This document shows, piece after piece, positions 34,872-36,683 of a stretch of 36,683 nucleotides of DNA. The stretch's first letter is position 1. Every line of letters starts with the position of its first letter. Made by a program: the position numbers and the translations under genes. The stretch comes from an uncultured Colwellia sp. Its GTDB lineage: Bacteria > Pseudomonadota > Gammaproteobacteria > Enterobacterales > Alteromonadaceae. The DNA is taken from NCBI GenBank assembly GCA_913049915.1, contig CAJWZC010000033.1, forward strand, positions 1 through 36,683, in the 5' to 3' direction. Under the pieces are notes generated by a model that was not told the DNA's origin, made no database searches, and saw nothing but the letters and a program-made list of their open reading frames with translations.

Positions 34872-35435
34872 GTAAGCGTCTGGGGAAGTGCATCTAGCCT
34901 TGCTTGAAGTTCCACGGCAACCGATGAGTAAGGGTTTCAGACTTCTTAGCAAGTTCATCTAGACAAACGTGTAAATAGTTGTCTACCAGCAAGCCGTTGG
35001 TTTTTGCTGTTTCAATTATGCTACAGAGTATGGCGCTAGACGTTGCACCCCGTTCGGTATTGGAGAATAGCCAGTTTTTTCTGCCAATCACAAACGGCTT
35101 TACTGCTCGCTCAGCACGATTATTATTAATGTATATACGACTTCTTTCAAGTAGGTGATGAGCTTATACTCTTTATTACACCAATAAGTCATCGCTTCCC
35201 CAAGTTTGGTTTTTGGTGGTACTTTATCTTTATTGTCGATAACCCAACCATGAAGTTTATCGATGATGACTTTCGATTTTTCTTGCCGTACTAGATATTT
35301 TTCTTCAACCGTTTTTCCTTTCAAACTTGCTTCAATGCCGTAGAGTTTACCTATTAGATTTAAAGTACCATCAGCTTTGCCGGTTTTATTTTTTCCTTGA
35401 CCTGTTTTAGCATCAATTAATTTACGACGCGCATG
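34872..35435 (-). mobile_element. Truncated IS66-family element (older copy)
   Basis: The right end of an IS66 element lies at 34872, starting with the typical GTAAGCG terminus (GTAAGCGTCTGGGGAAGTGC). The element runs on the minus strand up to 35435, where it is cut by the GTAAGCG end of a second IS66 element. Only the C-terminal part of tnpC remains visible. The 8 bases outside the end, AATGTAAG (34864-34871), would be one copy of its target duplication. Confidence 0.8.
34894..35435 (-). pseudogene. tnpC: IS66 transposase TnpC, C-terminal fragment, frameshifted
   Basis: The fragment starts HARRKLIDAKTG, matching the middle of IS66 transposases (family: WAHARRKF). It continues through KSKVIIDKLHGW and KLGEAMTYWCNKEYKL to LKE, where one base is missing near 35140. 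It resumes in another frame as INNNRAERAVKPFVIGRKNW, LFSNTERGATSSAI and HRLPWNF, then stops at 34894. NNNRAER carries the catalytic Glu. The first half, with the catalytic Asp residues, is interrupted by the second IS66 insertion, so no active enzyme can be made from this copy. Confidence 0.9.
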
Positions 35436-35485
35436 GTAAGCGTATAGCTAACGGCACCTGCCTTTAGCGTTTGGTCTCAGATATA

Positions 35486-35513
35486 TTATCTCCTCACTTA
35501 ATTTAGGAGATAA
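35486..35513 (+). promoter_or_regulatory. Hairpin that sequesters the tnpA ribosome binding site
   Basis: TTATCTCCT (35486-35494) is perfectly complementary to AGGAGATAA (35505-35513) with a ten-base loop. AGGAG (35505-35509) is the tnpA Shine-Dalgarno sequence, 6 bases before the ATG. Any transcript entering from outside the element would fold and hide this site. Confidence 0.7.
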
Positions 35514-35515
35514 GC

Positions 35516-35812
35516 ATGGGAATTACGCGTAGCCAAGAACAATGGCAAACCATCATTGAAGATCAACAAACCAGTGGCTTAACCATCATTGATTATTGCC
35601 AACAACAGCAATTAACAATTTCTAGCTTTCATACCGTTCGAAAAAAATTAAGCTTGTCGTCAGGTAACTTTGTTCGCGCCAAAATAACACAACAGGTGGA
35701 AGTCATTGCAGAGCAAACCTTCATAACAGTCTCCGTGGGTAAGGCAAATGTCAGTTTACCGGCATCAACCTCTGTGACTTACCTAAGCCTATTATTACGT
35801 GAGCTTATTTAA
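35516..35812 (+). CDS. tnpA: IS66 accessory protein TnpA
   Basis: The 98-residue product is the first ORF of an IS66 element. It begins MGITRSQEQWQTIIEDQQTS and contains the family pattern GLTIIDYCQQQQLTISSFHTVRKKL, a helix-turn-helix-like region similar to other TnpA proteins (residues about 20-42; key words DYCQQQ and FHTVRKK). TnpA is needed for full IS66 transposition in tested members. The ATG has AGGAG upstream, within a 9-bp hairpin. The stop overlaps the tnpB start by one base (TAATG), showing translational coupling. Confidence 0.87.
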   Translation: MGITRSQEQWQTIIEDQQTSGLTIIDYCQQQQLTISSFHTVRKKLSLSSGNFVRAKITQQVEVIAEQTFITVSVGKANVSLPASTSVTYLSLLLRELI

Positions 35813-36132
35813 TGAAAATGTTTGTTGAGCCATCAGAGATATTCTTATATCGAGATTTTGTCGACTTTCACAAAGCAATAAATGGGCTTGCCGCACTGGT
35901 TGAAGATGAACTAAATCGTGATGCCTATACGGGCGCTTTATTCGTTTTTTGCAATAAATCCAAAGACAAACTGAAAATATTGTACTGGGATAAAACAGGC
36001 TTTTCACTCTGGCAAAAACGTTTGGAAAAACAAAAATTCAAATGGCCGAGCAAAGTTAATGGCAATGAATTTGCGGTAAGCACTGAGCAACTCGACTGGC
36101 TACTCTCAGGATATGATGTACTTGGACATTAA
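35812..36132 (+). CDS. tnpB: IS66 accessory protein TnpB
   Basis: TnpB is the second IS66 ORF, of unknown biochemical role but needed for transposition. The 106-residue protein has the core pattern IFLYRDFVDFHKAINGLAAL, GALFVFCNKSKDKLKILYWD, TGFSLWQKRLEKQKFKWP and LDWLLSGYDVLGH. The TAA at 36130-36132 is followed in frame by ELHYQSMI and a TAG at 36157-36159. Relatives often end with a similar HY-rich tail, so the stop may have shortened this copy by about nine residues. Whether that affects function is unknown. Confidence 0.93.
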   Translation: MKMFVEPSEIFLYRDFVDFHKAINGLAALVEDELNRDAYTGALFVFCNKSKDKLKILYWDKTGFSLWQKRLEKQKFKWPSKVNGNEFAVSTEQLDWLLSGYDVLGH

Positions 36133-36267
36133 GAATTACATTATCAGTCAATGATCTAGTTGATCGGTATTTAGCCTTTCCTCACAGTCAACGATCATTG
36201 ACACGAGACCTTGTAGTCATTGCAGCCCAAAGCAGTATTGGGTTGAATATCTTGTTAAAATCAGCAG

Positions 36268-36683
36268 ATGAAATTTAATGCTAATTCACTTCCCAATGAC
36301 CCTGAACAACTTAAGCAAATGCTGCTTGAGTTGCAGCAGCGTATGGAAAACGAATTAGCAGAAAAAGACGCCGCTTATCAACTATTACTTGAGCGTTACA
36401 ATCTCAAGCTTGCCAATGAATACGGGAAAAAATCTGAAAGGATGCCTGGTGCTGATGAAGTATTCAATGAAGTAGAATTAGTGCTTGATGAACACGATAA
36501 AAAACTTCTAGCCGAAACAAACTTTGACACGACAACGAAAATCAAGCCAAAACGTAAGCCTTTACCTCAAGGGCTGCCGCGTAAAGAGGTCTTTGTTTAT
36601 ATTGACGAAAGCGACAAAGTTTGTGATTGCTGCCAAAGCCCGTTGCATAAAATGGGTGAAAGCAGCAGCGAAGCCTTAGAGTT
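36268..36683 (+). CDS. tnpC: IS66 transposase TnpC, N-terminal part (window ends inside)
   Basis: This is the DDE transposase of the IS66 element, 138 codons before the window ends. The ATG at 36268 starts MKFNANSLPNDPEQLKQMLL. A coiled-coil segment follows (LQQRMENELAEKDAAYQLLL), then LANEYGKKSER, the IS66 KKSER-like motif. Next are a basic linker with LPRKEVFVYI and the zinc-finger Cys cluster VCDCCQSPLHKMGE. The 135-base gap after tnpB is usual. The catalytic domain lies outside the window, so activity cannot be judged. Confidence 0.94.
   Translation, partial: MKFNANSLPNDPEQLKQMLLELQQRMENELAEKDAAYQLLLERYNLKLANEYGKKSERMPGADEVFNEVELVLDEHDKKLLAETNFDTTTKIKPKRKPLPQGLPRKEVFVYIDESDKVCDCCQSPLHKMGESSSEALE

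Larger units (their letters stand above)
35436..36683 (+). mobile_element. IS66-family element (younger copy), runs past the window end
   Basis: The left end is GTAAGCGTATAGCTAACGGC starting at 35436, followed by tnpA, tnpB and the start of tnpC in the usual IS66 order. It is inserted within the HARR codons of the older IS66 tnpC on the opposite strand. If it made the standard 8-bp duplication, CGCGCATG (35428-35435) should reappear just beyond its right end, outside the window. Confidence 0.88.

Overview
The window reads as a chromosomal segment of a marine gammaproteobacterium of the Alteromonadales, most likely Colwellia or a close relative. This is inferred from the gene order (trigger factor-clpP-clpX-lon-hupB-ppiD; sap-psp-ycjXF-tyrR; phhAB-tyrR-fumarylacetoacetase-maleylacetoacetate isomerase), the protein sequences, the AT-rich base composition and the large TonB-dependent receptor. 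No database search was possible, so the genus is an inference.

Layout: 1-51 is the 3' end of tRNA-Pro(UGG). 369-9603 is a protein quality-control block: tig, clpP, clpX, lon (with a clear heat-shock sigma-32 type promoter), hupB and ppiD, separated by good terminators. 9688-16304 (minus strand) holds pspF followed by the peptide-transporter operon sapABCDF; an unannotated 35-codon ORF sits exactly between sapC and sapD. 16530-20783 (plus strand) is the envelope-stress block pspABC and ycjXF, with a candidate sigma-54 promoter and PspF enhancer in the divergent gap.

21000-25889 is an aromatic amino acid degradation cluster: phhA and phhB convert phenylalanine to tyrosine, TyrR regulates, and FahA and MaiA carry out the last two steps of homogentisate breakdown. 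Convincing TyrR boxes lie before phhA and on the tyrR promoter. The middle steps (hppD, hmgA) are not here. A DUF3014 membrane protein and the 4.5S signal recognition particle RNA (ffs) follow.

From about 27.5 kb the region is accessory and decayed: a pseudogene of an aspartyl/asparaginyl beta-hydroxylase family protein (27945-28765), then comFB-like and priC genes (minus strand), then a TonB-dependent receptor behind a long AT-rich leader with a five-copy AAAC repeat. Downstream of the receptor terminator lies an insertion-sequence graveyard: a badly decayed IS630-type transposase (about 34030-34480), a truncated and frameshifted IS66 copy (34872-35435, minus strand), and a second IS66 element (35436 to the window end, plus strand) inserted into the first. 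The tnpA ribosome binding site of the second element lies inside a perfect 9-bp hairpin.

The most unusual items are the small ORF inside the sap operon, the RBS-masking hairpin in the IS66 element, the nested IS66 arrangement, and the multi-lesion hydroxylase pseudogene. I found no CRISPR array, no prophage and no obvious defence system.
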